In this document: positions 10,177 through 21,645 of the stretch, one piece after another | Layout: every line of letters begins with the position of its first letter | Numbering within the stretch: position 1 is the stretch's first letter | Origin: Tretioscincus oriximinensis | Lineage: Eukaryota > Chordata > Lepidosauria > Squamata > Gymnophthalmidae | Direction of reading: 5' to 3' | NCBI GenBank assembly: GCA_022410635.1 | Contig: JAJVDF010000258.1 | Span: forward strand, 194,779 to 258,778 | Length of the DNA: 64,000 nt | Position numbers and translations under genes: made by a program | The notes under the pieces: model-generated | What the model was told of the DNA's origin: nothing | Database searches by the model: none | The model's input: the letters and a program-made list of their open reading frames with translations, nothing else

Positions 10177-10670
10177 TCCCCTTGCTCTTCACTTACCTGC
10201 TGCAGCGATAGTGTCAAGGGCCCTCCACCAGCATTACAGGGAAGAAGAGGCTACAGGCGGAGATCACCAGTTGCCAGGCAGCAGCCGCTGTTGGCGGTAG
10301 TGGTGGCATTTGCCAATGGCCAGGCAGAGGCCAGTGAGTGGCGAGGCATCAACTGCTGGTGACTAGGTGGAGGGCAGCGATGGGATGCACTCATGCCACC
10401 ACATGGGAGCTCACCGACACNGTGGCATGAGCAAAGAAGCCTGGGTGAGGATCACGCATCACCACCCNGGCTTCTCCATATTTCTTCCACAGCGTTGCTG
10501 TATGATGCGACATGCACCCTGCTTTTGGTGTGTATCATGTCATTCAATAGCGCCTCAGTGCAGCATTTCAGGAAATCTCACTTCCTGAAACACTGTACTG
10601 CAGTGCTAAAGNTCTGGATGAGATGGGGAGGGGCGAGAAGGAGGCCCAGGGAAGGCTTGGCTCTATTCTG
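10177..10670. other. GC-richer block of unknown nature
   Basis: The sequence has many GGC/CAGG motifs and three ambiguous bases, following the purine tract directly. The short open frames show no known domain. It may be the interior of a DNA transposon whose end is at 9757. Confidence 0.3.
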
Positions 10671-10679
10671 ATCTATATC

Positions 10680-11965
10680 TCAGAGCATCCATAAAAATCA
10701 CGGAATTATGTTTTTTGGCCCTGACTCCACTGTAAAATCACAGTTTGTCCGCCAATTCCCTATATGCATAGAAAGTCTGCAACTAACCTATGGGTAAGTT
10801 GTCCAGCATCTTATCTCTAACATTTTAGTCAGTCAGTCCATTTATTTTTATGCCACCTTTCTAATGAATTACTCAAAGCAGCAGCTTTACAATGTAAAAT
10901 TAACATTGACGGGGCATTAAGAGCAGATTTCTTTCTCTTGGCCAAACACAGCTGGAGCTCTTATACTTCAGAGAAGGGTGGGGTACAATACCAGTTCCCC
11001 ATCTCTTCTCACGTTCTCCCTGCTTATTATTATAATCTGACTTCCATATGTTTATCCAATCATACTTTGGAGCCAGCCACTTTGGTGACCATTAGGATTT
11101 CTTTAAATAAACAAATTTATTCAAATATGAACTATATAGAGAATACTGTCAATGTTCAGTTCTTTCAGTAGTTGTAGTTCGATGGTGACAGATTTATTTC
11201 CCAAGGAGAGAAACCCTTTTTCTTTTCTCTGCCAATATAATGGTTCATGTTTTAAATATCTAGATCATTTTGAATATTTTTTTTCCTAAGTGGCGATTTG
11301 TCTACCATAAGGCTGTGTTCCTTCTGTGTTTATTACTCATGAATGAGAGTTACAGGCCAAAGACCCTTAGGTCTTTGTCCCATAATTTTGGCTACGTTCA
11401 TCTATGCACATGAAAACTCACAAAGCCGGGAATGTACCTGCTTGCTCTTCATATCAGTGCTGCCATTACAGAACCTGTCATTGGTAGACCTGTGGCTTGC
11501 AACAGCACACATAAACATGGTCTTCTTGTGCAATGATGATATGTGTCTGTGCAGCTAAGTTCTCCAGGTCCACAAATATTCTAGGCCTATAATTTCTGGG
11601 TGATATATCAATATACTAATTGCAGGGCAGCAACACTTGCTCTGCNGTGCTGCTGCGTCCATACCTTGTTTTATGTCAAAAATCAACAAAATTGGGATAA
11701 TATTTCTTTGAATTAGCTTCTGTCCTTTTTAGCAGTTTGAAGTTTGGTCACAGAATGGACAAATGAGTTCACCGCTGAATGGTCTTAATGTTCATTGGTT
11801 AGTCTACTCTTCTTCCTTTTAGAATCACATTTTTAGAACTAGCCACTACCAAAATTAAGACTTACTTCCACATGAATTAGTTGGCTTCATTCATGAGGTT
11901 TCTGGTAGCATCCATATTAAGACTTCTCAACTTGCATCCTTCTAGATGTTCCTGAGTGCTGCTGG
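10680..11965. other. No gene; probable old L2 tail near 10835
   Basis: At 10838-10895, 'TCCATTTATTTTTATGCCAC' and 'AATGAATTACTCAAAGCAGC' resemble a decayed minus-strand L2 3' end. The remaining plus-strand frames (10938, 11343) have no recognisable content. Confidence 0.4.
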
Positions 11966-11969
11966 TTAT

Positions 11970-12113
11970 CCCAAATAGTTGGTGCTTTTAATTTTATATT
12001 ATTTGTTGGATTGAATTTAATTTTATGTTTTTACAAATGTTGTGACCCTCCCTAGGACCATTTGGTGAAAGGTAGGATGCAGGTACATGAAAATAAATAA
12101 AAATAAAATACTT
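11970..12113 (+). mobile_element. Old L2-type LINE 3' end
   Basis: T-rich 3' UTR-like sequence leads into 'TTGTGACCCTCCCTAGGACC', 'GAAAGGTAGGATGCA' and an AATAAATAAA tail. This is the degenerate form of the 'GTAAGCCGCCCTG...GGGCGGGATA' terminus at 1660-1740. Confidence 0.5.
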
Positions 12114-12376
12114 GTAATGCACTAAATCATTCCTACTCTAGCTTCATGAAGCATATTTGCATTACATGTATATCAGATAAAGTAAACAGGGAAAATATTA
12201 TTTCAGAAAAATCTAATAATAACTGAATATAAATTAGCTGTTGCTGCTGAAATGATTTGTAATAGGAGAGAAATGTGGAGAATTAGTAAGACAAATGAGA
12301 TCTCTCAGAAAGTGGGTAGCGAATAATTTTGACAGAGTTTATGCCTTCAGTAATGTCATGATATTAAGGGATGTTT

Positions 12377-12460
12377 ATATACGGCTCAAAACAAGTAAGG
12401 GAACACTTTAACATAACAGTGTATGTTAAAGTGTTCCCTTAATTGTTTTGAGCAGTATAT
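12377..12460. mobile_element. Palindromic mariner/Tc1-like MITE, copy 1
   Basis: The 84-bp near-perfect palindrome has a left arm reading 'GGCTCAAAACAAGTAAGGGA' then ACACTTTAACATA, and the right arm is its reverse complement with three mismatches. The outer bases are TATA on both sides, fitting a TA target. The 'CTCAAAAC...AGGGAACAC' terminus resembles Tc1/mariner ends widespread in vertebrates. A second copy is at 43905-43988. Confidence 0.75.
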
Positions 12461-12860
12461 TTCTAATTTAGTCACACATGTGTGTAGATACATATTGAAT
12501 ATTATTTGTTGAAATTAAAGCTTATTTAATAATCATTGAAGCTTAATCAGAAAATTCTTCTTAGCTGTGAAATACAGAAAGCAAAAGCGGACACTAGCGT
12601 CAAGGGCACATGTGAGAAAGAAATTGAGGTTGTCAGTCATAAATATTCACACTCAAGACAAACAAGATTGTCAGGCTATGAATATTCATGTTTAAAACTC
12701 ACTAAATCTTTAACTGTCAGAAGCTGTCAGTGTATAACAGCATAATTCAATATTACTGTTTGCTATTTTGTCTTCTATGGAATGAATCAGACTACTGTTG
12801 ACAAGCAGTTACTGGAATAGAAAGATCATGCCCAAGTGATTTGAATGACGTCTAAGTTCA

Positions 12861-13260
12861 TCCTATACTATAAAACNCAAACAAGCCAGCAGACTATGAC
12901 ATCATTTTGCGTATGGTCCACTGGCCCGTGTACACATTCACGGCAGAAGGGCAATAGCCTCGCCTGATCTCAGGCAAGGACCTCAAATTCCGGCTAGAGC
13001 CTGGATTGGCACCACCGGGCAAAAGCCTTCCCTGCCTCCTGCGCTACCTCTCCACCTGTCTGCCGCATCACCCCTANTGCCTTCCCTGTTTCCCCCCTCC
13101 ATCCTGGAGTAAGCCAAACCCCTGGGCTCCATTCCTGGAAGCACCCAAAGGGTTTTAGGTATCTCCCAGTAAAGAAGGCCACAACTCTGGGCCTACTCCG
13201 GGACAGANGGCAGGGACAGGCAGCCATTAGAAGTGAACTGATTTCAACTGGTGTTTTTGT
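12861..13260 (+). mobile_element. Possible Helitron 5' end with GC-rich body
   Basis: 'TCCTATACTATAAAAC' directly after an A resembles the 5'-TC terminus of vertebrate Helitrons, which insert between A and T. It is followed by about 380 bases of GC-rich sequence unlike its flanks. I could not find the expected 3' hairpin plus CTRR end before the Tc1 remnant, so the call is weak. The 89-codon minus-strand frame is not recognised. Confidence 0.3.
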
Positions 13261-13265
13261 CAAAG

Positions 13266-14067
13266 CAAGAACGATTTGGAAGTAGACCTAAAAGGCTGGA
13301 CCACTTCTGAATAAAAAGCAACAGCAAAAGTTAATACAGTGGGCAAAAGAACACATTGAATGGATAGAAGGTCATTGGACAAAAGTGATAATGGAGTGAT
13401 GAAACTAAGATATCAAAATTAGGTAGTGATGGAAGAAGGTATGTTAGACATCGTGACAAAGAGCAGGTACATCTAGATTGCATTCTAGCAATAATAAAGA
13501 ATCCTACAAATGTTATGATCTTGGTTTAAATGTTAGTAGATGTCTGTCACACAGCATTGATATGTAAATAATGGTACATAGGAAATGATGTACAGTTGAT
13601 GTGATGGCCAGGAAATAGCCCAGATCTGAACATTATTGAGCATTTGTGGTACAGTTTGAAACAACCTGTACAACTGAGGCATCTATCAAATAAAAGACAA
13701 TTAATTGAGGCTATAATTGCCACATGGCTCCACATAATAAAGAAGGAAGAGCTTCAAACATTGGTAGGCTCAATGTCACATTATTATGCTGCTATCTTGA
13801 AAAATAAAGGACTCCCAACTAAATACTAGTAAGACACTGACATTGTAAGAACACATGGATTTTCACCCTAAGTGTTGTTTTCACTGCATAATTTAGCTTG
13901 TAATACAAACATTTAATTTCTGTTTATTGTGTTGAATTCAGTATTAAAATTCTGTTAATTTGATATATAAATCTTTGCACTGCATGAAGTGTAACTTTTT
14001 TTATAAGCATTCAAGTTGAAAAACATGAATATTTCAATAAGTGTCTGCAGTTTTGGCCACCACTGTA
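13266..14067 (+). pseudogene. Tc1-like DNA transposon, transposase pseudogene
   Basis: Pieces of a Tc1-family DDE transposase appear in order, in changing frames. They are ERFGSRPKRLD (about 13270), QWAKEHIEWIEGHWTKVIM (13339-13393) just before a first-Asp SDET-like site, GSDGRRYVRHRDKEQVHLDC (about 13423-13480), and then SPDLNIIEHLWYSLKQ, where E is the last catalytic residue. The longest open stretch, 13644-13829, ends in NKGLPTKY, a C-terminus usual for the family. The 3' end 'GTTTTGGCCACCACTGTA' at 14050-14067 fits a Tc1 inverted terminus abutting TA. The 5' end, the second Asp region and the reading frame are lost, so the copy is dead. Confidence 0.85.
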
Positions 14068-14069
14068 AA

Positions 14070-15960
14070 TCTTAATCACAGAAAAATGTGCAAACTATAG
14101 CGATGAAGGATGTAGTTGAAAACATATTGGGTTTTTCCCCATTTTTTTATTATAATAAAGTTGAACACCAGAAAAAGAAAACAGGTTTACACACTATTGA
14201 ATATACCATAACATGCTCATTCCAATACAGCAACAAGTATCTCCCCTCCCTCCCACAAAGGACCATTGCCTTGAGTCACTCAGTAAGATTCATCTGAACT
14301 AGGAACTAATTAGGTTACATACAAAAATAAAATCTATATAGTTACATTAAGCGCAATTTTGTGGTCATATCGATAGCATGTGTTAACAAAGAGTATCTGT
14401 CGCTATTTACACCAACATCAGTAACATGTCCAACATTGTACCCAAGAGGTTTGGATCTGTNTAACTAATAAGATCAATCTTTTTTGCCTTAATACATCAA
14501 ACCATAGGAATTCAATTCAAGATGGCTAAAATTATTTACACTACATTCTGTGCAAATTTAGTTCCATACTTTGAACAACAATGAAATCAGATTATGGCAC
14601 TGTGGTAGGTACAGGAGCAAACAAAAGAAGAGACCTTTTCAGTTTAAGTGGGCAAACCTATCTTTGTAGAACTGGTACCATCTTATCCANGAAACCTTTA
14701 TTATAAGGCACATCATTCCTTTGTTCACAAAATAGCAGGGAGCTTTGAGTGTTGAAATAGCTATAGCTTTGGGAAAGTGCTAGGAAAAAATAAAGCACTA
14801 ATCAAAGTCACTTGTGTCTGCTTTGAGCTGTGTTACATAATAGAGGTGATTCCCCATCTTCCTATGTGCTGAAGACATTGGTGGTGGTGGGGAGACTGGA
14901 ACAACTTGCTTTATTATAAAGCAAAAAAAAAAGTGTATTACAATCATAGGCCTAGGCAGGAAATACAGGGTTATTTTTTTCAGTAATCTTTCTGAATAAC
15001 TTTTGGCTTCTGGTAGAAGTTCCATGAATACGGTAAATTAGAGCTTTGCTTTTTTGAAAAAGTAAATTGTCAGAAGGCTTCTTTGAATATGACTTTGCTT
15101 CCATAAACTTTTTTATCAGAATGCAGAATGCTCTTTCTGAGTGGGTTTGGCTTTAGGTTCCCCCCCCCCTCCCTCTAATACTTGAAGTCCTTGCCCGTTC
15201 TAACCTATTTTGCCTTTGAGTCACCTTCCAAACATCCTTTCCATTCAAGATAAGATAGCTGACAGTTTCACAAAATACCTTATCTATGTTAGCATGGATT
15301 CTTCTTAAACAAAGCCTGACTATTGCCATTAGTGATAGTCTTTAAGTGCTAGACATTTTCCCTGGGTTTTAATACAAGTTTGCCCTGATGGCATTAAAGC
15401 ACTTGAGACAACCCTTTTGTTGTTGTCTTATATGCTACATTCCTTTGAGCTTACAGTTATATGATCTTGAGCTCTGCCACACAGTGTGTGTTAAGATTCC
15501 TCCCCCCCCTAGTATATTGGACCAGCATTCTCCCAGTCCAGAATTGTTGAAAGGAATCCCAATTCTGGTTACCATTAGACCCTGTTGAGGATGTCTACAA
15601 CCATAAGATACTGTTTAACTTGCATCCATCATTGGTGATTCCACATCTGGTCTAGGACAAGCCATTTTACCATCTTCAGTAGTCATTATTGGAATTTCAA
15701 GGACATGTTGCCCTTGGAAACTGTTTTCAGCAATCCCACCATTGTCCGCTGGATGTGACATACTGGGTCAGTTTCTGGGAAGAAATGATAGCTGCAGAGA
15801 TAGATAAACAGATTCCAGGTAGGCATTTCAGCATTGTTACCAGATTTGGGCATCTGCACCAATCCCAGTTCAGAAAGAGGACTTGGATAATTGAATGGCT
15901 TCAGGAACTGAAGCCAGATGTACCTAGGATACACTGTGGCATGCAGGGATGCCTCAAACA
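14070..15960. other. No gene recognised
   Basis: AT-rich sequence has scattered open frames under 121 codons. The two overlapping frames at 15686-16051, one on each strand, run partly into the CR1 inverted repeat and match nothing I know. Short C runs occur at about 15161 and 15500. Confidence 0.45.
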
Positions 15961-15968
15961 CAATCAAA

Positions 15969-16280
15969 TCAAAGCAGAAGAATTGTCTACCCCCAATTNC
16001 ACCCTACCCCTTAGTTTGAAATATGAATTGTGCCTTGAAAAACAAAGTTAAAAAGGTGATCCGATTGAAGTATACAAAATCCTAAAACTTATGCCCATCA
16101 CCTTTATAGATGCTCTAGAGTTGTGTAATAAAAAAGATATATATCTACCTAAATTTCCCATTATTTTATATACTTTAATCAGATCACCTCTAAAATATTG
16201 TCTTTCATGGCACAATTCATATTTCAAGCTAAAGGGTAGGGTGGGATGGGGGCCATGGTAGACAATTCTTCTGCTTTGAG
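15969..16280. repeat. CR1-derived long inverted repeat
   Basis: Left arm 15969-16080 and right arm 16163-16280 are reverse complements over about 110 bases with modest divergence. Shared blocks include 'AAAGCAGAAGAATTGTCTAC' and 'TTTGAAATATGAATTGTGCC'. Both arms contain the CR1 segment 'GGTGATCTGATTGAAGTATA', which encodes the DLIEVYK region near the ORF2 C-terminus. The loop is about 80 bases. Plus-strand CR1 sequence resumes at about 16290, so a segment of one CR1 copy may have been inverted. Confidence 0.7.
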
Positions 16281-16560
16281 GGTAGTGAAAGCAACCATCC
16301 TGTCGGCTTTTAAGAAAAATTAGACAAATTCACGAAGTCAGATGCATCAATTATTATTAAAATTGATGCCTAGGTACTCTCTCCAGATTGTAAAGACAGG
16401 AAGGATGCTTTTAAAGACCATTTTGAGGGAGCTAAGAGCAGATGAAGAATTTGCTCTTCTGCTTGAGAATGTCTAGAAGAAGCAACTGATGGATCATTGG
16501 GTGAAACTGGGTACTGAACTAGATAGACTTTGGCCCAATCCAGCAGGATTCTTATTTCAT
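16281..16560 (+). mobile_element. CR1-type LINE 3' region
   Basis: 'GTCGGCTTTTAAGAAAAATT' continues the CR1 C-terminal coding region (SAFKKN-like). The fragment ends with 'ACTAGATAGACTTTGGCCCA' and 'ATCCAGCAGGATTCTTAT', a CR1/L2-group 3' terminus that differs from the 17079 and 37190 subfamily. Confidence 0.55.
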
Positions 16561-16807
16561 GGCTGCAAGCCTAGTTTTTATAATACTTTAGAATGATCAC
16601 AAACGCCAATTTTTCTAGAGTGTCCTGGAAAAATGCAGCAAAACTATTGAGGTAAAGATATGCTTGTTTGGGATTTTCTCCTGAGTACCAGACCTGTACT
16701 TTTTTGGCAGAGTACAATAGCTTTTGCTAAAGTTTTGTTAGCTTTAAACACTTATAGTTTACTAAATCTAACAGGGTAGGGTTACTGGGATATAAAACAA
16801 GAACATC

Positions 16808-17079
16808 CTTACTAGCTAACAGCTTGGATAGTTTCAAGACAGGACTAGACACCAAGGGTATAAATGGATACTAGGATGGATGTCTTGATGTTGCCTCCAG
16901 GATGGAGCAACAAGCAGGACTCCTGAGATACCATTTGCAGGGAGTCATGAACAGGAGCATATTTTGCTTTCCTCTGTTCGGGCTGCCCAGGTGCATCTGG
17001 TGGGCCTCTGTGTGACACAGAATGCTGGACTTGATGGGCTGTGGCCTTATTCAGTATGGCTCTTCTTATGGTCTTACTA
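16808..17079 (+). mobile_element. CR1-type LINE, C-terminal coding scrap and 3' UTR
   Basis: 'GCTAACAGCTTGGATAGTTT' then 'CAAGACAGGACTAGACACCA' encodes the ANSLDSFKT-type C-terminus of CR1 ORF2. The 3' UTR follows and ends 'TATGGCTCTTCTTATGGTCT'. It is colinear with 36880-37190 and 61780-62066. The copy is 5' truncated, and the minus-strand 140-codon frame across it is a shadow. Confidence 0.75.
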
Positions 17080-18865
17080 AATATTACATGTTTCTGCCTC
17101 TCTTTGTTCACGTAAAAGAGCAAGGACCAATTGCCAACTGCTAAGCATGAGCTCTGGAATAGAGTGCTGCCTGCAAAGGGGGCAGAGAGCAAACAAGTTA
17201 CATTTACACATTTCTCTTTTTCTGCTATTCTGTGACAAACACTTAGGAAAAAACAACAAAAACACACCCAAGATCTTCCATTTTCCCTTCTCCCTCTCCT
17301 AGTAGTTGCTGGCTGGGCTCTCTATCAGTGTGTAGGAGTGAAAGAAGACACCAGTCACATTTCAGGACACATTCTATAAGCAGCATATGACTGCAAATGG
17401 GAAGTAGAAGCTCTTCTCATTTCCAGTCATGTACTGCTGATGTCAGTAGTGCAAGCAAAAATGGGGCCAGTGTCTCCTCATTTCCAGTTCAACACTGCTT
17501 ACAGCACATGACCAAAAATGGGGCTGGCAACACCTTCCATTCCTGCCAACATGCTGATATGGAGTCCAGCCGGTAAGTATATTTTGCAGACCTTGTTGTG
17601 GGGACAGGGGGTGAATAGAGGCTAAGGGGTTCTCAGAGTTTGGGTTGTCATATATGGCAATTCTATAGTACTTGCAAGTTTTATAGCAGGTTCATTTCCT
17701 GGGAGGAAACTGAATAATTATCCAGTCCTTTGCTATGTGTTCAGTTTGTTCATTCACTCACTCTTAACAGAATAAATAACAAAAGCAGCAGGTACTGAAC
17801 AGAGATGCAGGCTTTTATAAAGATCTAAGCAAATGATTGTGAGGTTTTGCAGCTATTATGAGGATTCTGAGGAATTCCGTTGTTATGCCAGGCAGATACT
17901 CTAATATAACAAATTTGGTCATGGAGAAAGCAGGCAGAACAGGCTATGAGACAAAGAGTAATTCCCCTTGATATAAAATTCATTTTTTTTTAGCTAGATG
18001 AAAAGGATGCATGTTTTGGGTCTCTTGTCTGAATTCAGATTGTTTAGATACAACGAGGAAAACTGACTGAAATCCACAATCTAAAAATAATTGCGGACTT
18101 CACTGGGATTTTCCGGAGACGTACCTATTTTGAAATACATGCAGAGCTGGTGCGAGGCTGCCTCTCTTTTACAGTTATCTGCCACCTCGTTAATTTATAG
18201 TCAGTATCAAGCTGATTATTACAGTGAATTTTGTGTTCTAGCATCTTATACATTCCACTTAACACAGTGATTAAAACTGTATCTAATTTTACATTGTATT
18301 AGAANCAGTTAAGATTGTCTCTCCTGACAAATGATGGTTCTAAAAACTACATTTTTGCTCTCCTTTACTTTACTTGAAGGAATGGTTGCCGTATCCTAGA
18401 GTGTAGAATATCTGCTTTGTGTGAAGTAGATTGTAAGTTTAATCCTTGGCATTTTCCAAGAAAAAGATGAATAAATGTCACTTCAAGGTTGTGAACTAAG
18501 AGAACTGCATGGATGTTTGCAACTAGTCTCACAAGTTAAGTTCAGCTCAAGAGAAATCTTTAAAGGTAAAAGTAATGAAAAGTAAATTAAATAACCTTTA
18601 GTAGATCCCTAATAGTTTTTATAAGTATAATTTATAGATTTTGATTATCTTAAGCTGTATCCCCACGAAGGATTTTTACATAGATAATATTTACATCAGG
18701 CTGAATTTGCCCCATGAGTTCATGCACTTACTCACTAAAAAGGCCCATGGTTCTTGATTTTCCAGCCACCACTGTTTGTCCGATTCCACAGTAGACATTT
18801 CTAAAATTTGAAATTTTTTTCATGCAGGCATTCACTAATGTCAACGTGGTAAATTTTGTGAGACT
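17080..18865. other. No repeat or gene recognised; candidate conserved stretch
   Basis: No LINE, SINE or MITE signature was seen. Within 18010-18330 the sequence is complex, free of simple repeats and of balanced composition, which is the sort of sequence in which conserved non-coding elements are found. That is a composition impression only; no alignment was possible. Confidence 0.25.
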
Positions 18866-18867
18866 TC

Positions 18868-19035
18868 AAAATTACATGTAAAAGTTCATTGGCTCTTGGC
18901 TTGCAGAGAATGCTGGGAATTGTATCGCAGCAATAACTTATGGGGCTTCTCATGTGATAAGAATTCAAGGCAATGTAATGAAACAGCGTGGAAACCTGAA
19001 GGCAGGTGAGCGGGATTGTGAATGTATTTTTCTGA
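18868..19035 (+). repeat. Family A interspersed repeat, copy 2
   Basis: The core 'TTCATTGGCTCTTGGCTTGC' then 'AGAGAATGCTGGGAATTGTA' matches 31225-31262 and, less closely, 29688-29752. It contains a GTGATAAGAATTC variant downstream. Boundaries are uncertain and no target duplication is visible. Confidence 0.6.
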
Positions 19036-19079
19036 ATTTAAAAGGAATAGCAAAGCTAAACATGTGATGGGGAAGCATT

Positions 19080-21390
19080 CTTATCATTTTTAAAAAGTAT
19101 GGACTTTGTCTTAAACAAATTTAACTGGAAAAAGACTTAACAAAGTTCAGTAGAACCTTTTTCTTGAGCAGATATACATGTTGTTGTATACTAAGTTGCT
19201 CTTCCATGCCTTTTTTTAATGTTAAGAATCATAAAACAAAAATATTTTCTACCTTTCAGATCAGGGTTATAGTAAGGAAATTATTTACCATTATTCATCA
19301 TTACTCCTGCATGTGACATCTCTATTTTGTGACCCACAAGTTTGTAGCCTTGCATGTTTTCACACCTGTAGGCCGATTTAACCATATCACAAAATATATT
19401 GTATGAGGCTACATTTTCAGACCTTTCTATCACAACATGTCATATAAACAAATTCAGAATTCATCTCATAAAATTATCAAAGAAATATATTTGTTCTCTA
19501 TCTTTCATTCGTTCTTTCACATTCAGGTTTGAATTTTTTTTTCTATTTAACCCTTTGAGTGGAAGTTCCACATTATTCAAACCCTTAAGTGTCCATTGTT
19601 AGGAGAAGTATGTCATTAGCCTGTAATTGTATGCTGAATCAAATGCTATCGTTTTCATTACTCAGGGGAAAATTCTTAATGGCTTTTCAATTGACTTCCC
19701 ACATTTAACATTTTCATCTCAGTTGAACATATTAGATACAACTACTTGCCTTGATCACATAGGGACCCACAGGAACATTGTGCTCCAGTTAAATCAAATT
19801 CATTTTCAAGTCAGTGAAGTTGATAGTAATTGGTGACTTCCCAAATAAGAAGATAAAGATAAGTCAAGATTGTGCTCTCTGCTCGTTTAAAATGGCACTA
19901 AGATTAATCATCAAGGTTCATTTTTTCATATATTTCATAAAATGTCTAACCAACAAGATATGTCCAATTTTCTGTTTGAAAAGATTCCTGTAAATTCAGT
20001 GATATATTTCATTAAATACACAAATGGTAGGTAGGATACAAAGAGCTTTTTCATTTCCAAAAGAAAAACAGTTTGCACTTTAAAGCATTTTAGGTTGCAA
20101 ATTTCTGACTTACAGATGTGCTGAAGTGGTTTAGCTACTTTGCAGCAAACTGGATTGTTTGCATTGTTTGCTCATGAACCAAAATATCTTGGAATTTGAA
20201 AAAAATAATTCAAATCAAACGTGAACCAAAGGGGCTGTAGTGAATCAAATGAACCACAATTCCCATGGGTAGTCTGTTATGGTTGGCATGTTACATGTTT
20301 CAACCAAACTTTCTTATAGTTTGAAAAAAAATATCAAAATGAACCCAAACAAAGAGCTTTGGGTTCAATTAAAATCAAATTAATTAATTTAAGTCTGCTA
20401 ACATCTGCTATGAACTCTATATTTCCTAGGAACTAGTTCAAGCAAAATAAACTATAAAGTACTAAATAATATAAATACTTCAACATGTTATGCATACAAC
20501 CATTTATTCACATCTTTGGACTCTTTCACCTGCAGAGTGATCTTTACAATACTGGAGGAGAACAGGTTTTTTGAACTGTACTTAGCAACAAACTAAAAGG
20601 GTGGTTGGCCTTCCTTCCCTACCAAAAATCTAGAAGCCCCCAGCTATTCTCATCTCCCAGGCAATGCCCTTCATTCCACTAATTGGCCAGCAATTTTTAA
20701 AAATAATGAGCTCTTAATGGTGTCTGGTTTGTCCCGTTCCACCCTCCCTTCCTCCCTCAACCCTGTCCCTCCATTTTGCCTTCCCTCTCTCAATCTACCA
20801 TCTTCTCTCTCCCTCAATATGAGCATTTACCAAGACTCCTACCAACGTTTCCCTCTTCTACCAACTTACCAAGGCTCAGGTGCAATGTGGACCGATAGTT
20901 GACTAGTGGTAGCTATGCCAGGTGGCCTAAGCTCAGAAACCATGGCAGCAGTGGTGGCATCTTCATGTAGGGTAATCATCATCTGACCACTCAGCAAACA
21001 GCTGCCTGGATAGCAATTGCTATAACACTGGGCTGTCTTGAAGGGCAAAGACATATTCATATTCTGTTTGACTTCCAGCTGACATGCATGTGGCATTTCG
21101 TTAGTGCTGAATGTGTATGCTGCAATTGAGGAGAAGAATGAATGCCCATGAATATTAAAAATTGGTTATCAAATTCAATTTTTTAAAATTGTCGATTTAC
21201 CCCCATGAATCGGGAATTTAATTACAAATTCTTGGAAGGTCTACTGTGCCTTCCATATCTGGGATACCCATTCTGGTGCTATTCTATCATTATCACTATT
21301 GTCTTTTCCCATTTTCTATTCTACTGTCAATCCTATTTGAGCTTCTTTGGTATCTTGCCTTATTAGTGACCTCAATCTCCCCTTACCTAC
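19080..21390. other. No gene; possible decayed DNA transposon near 20150-20400
   Basis: Several GAACC/TTTGAA motifs occur at 20150-20400, such as 'CATGAACCAAAATATC', 'CGTGAACCAAAGGGGC' and 'GAACCACAATTCCCATGG'. They recall the GTGAACC motifs at 29245 and 30020. Open frames at 19399, 19627, 20717 and 20866 show nothing recognisable. Confidence 0.35.
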
Positions 21391-21394
21391 CCAC

Positions 21395-21463
21395 TGGTGG
21401 GTCACACTGTGAGACTAGATGCCAGACTAGATCAGCTCTGAGCTGATCCAACAGGTTCCTCTT
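21395..21463 (+). mobile_element. CR1-group LINE 3' end
   Basis: 'GTGGGTCACACTGTGAGACT' then 'AGATGCCAGACTAGATCAGC' and 'CCAACAGGTTCCTCTTA' is a CR1-group 3' terminus. The A-tail of the L2 on the opposite strand starts immediately after it, so the L2 landed at or in the CR1 tail. Confidence 0.6.
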
Positions 21464-21645
21464 ATTTTATTTTTATTTTATTTTTATTTTATTTTTATTT
21501 ATTTAAAAGATTTTTACCCCGCCCTTCCCCCCGAAGGTGTCCAGGGCGGCTTACAAAAATTAAAAAATTCGGGTCGCCATGACCTTCACAAGATTAAAAT
21601 CATAAAACACAACTGTTAAAAATGTCGTCCTCTGGTAGGGGGGGG

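Noticed and set aside
9863..10300. Ser/Phe/Leu-rich and Lys/Glu-rich frames of about 100 codons
   Set aside because: They are translations of the purine tract.
15686..16051. Two overlapping frames on opposite strands (93 and 120 codons)
   Set aside because: No domain resemblance; the plus frame runs into a CR1-derived inverted repeat and has no exon signals.
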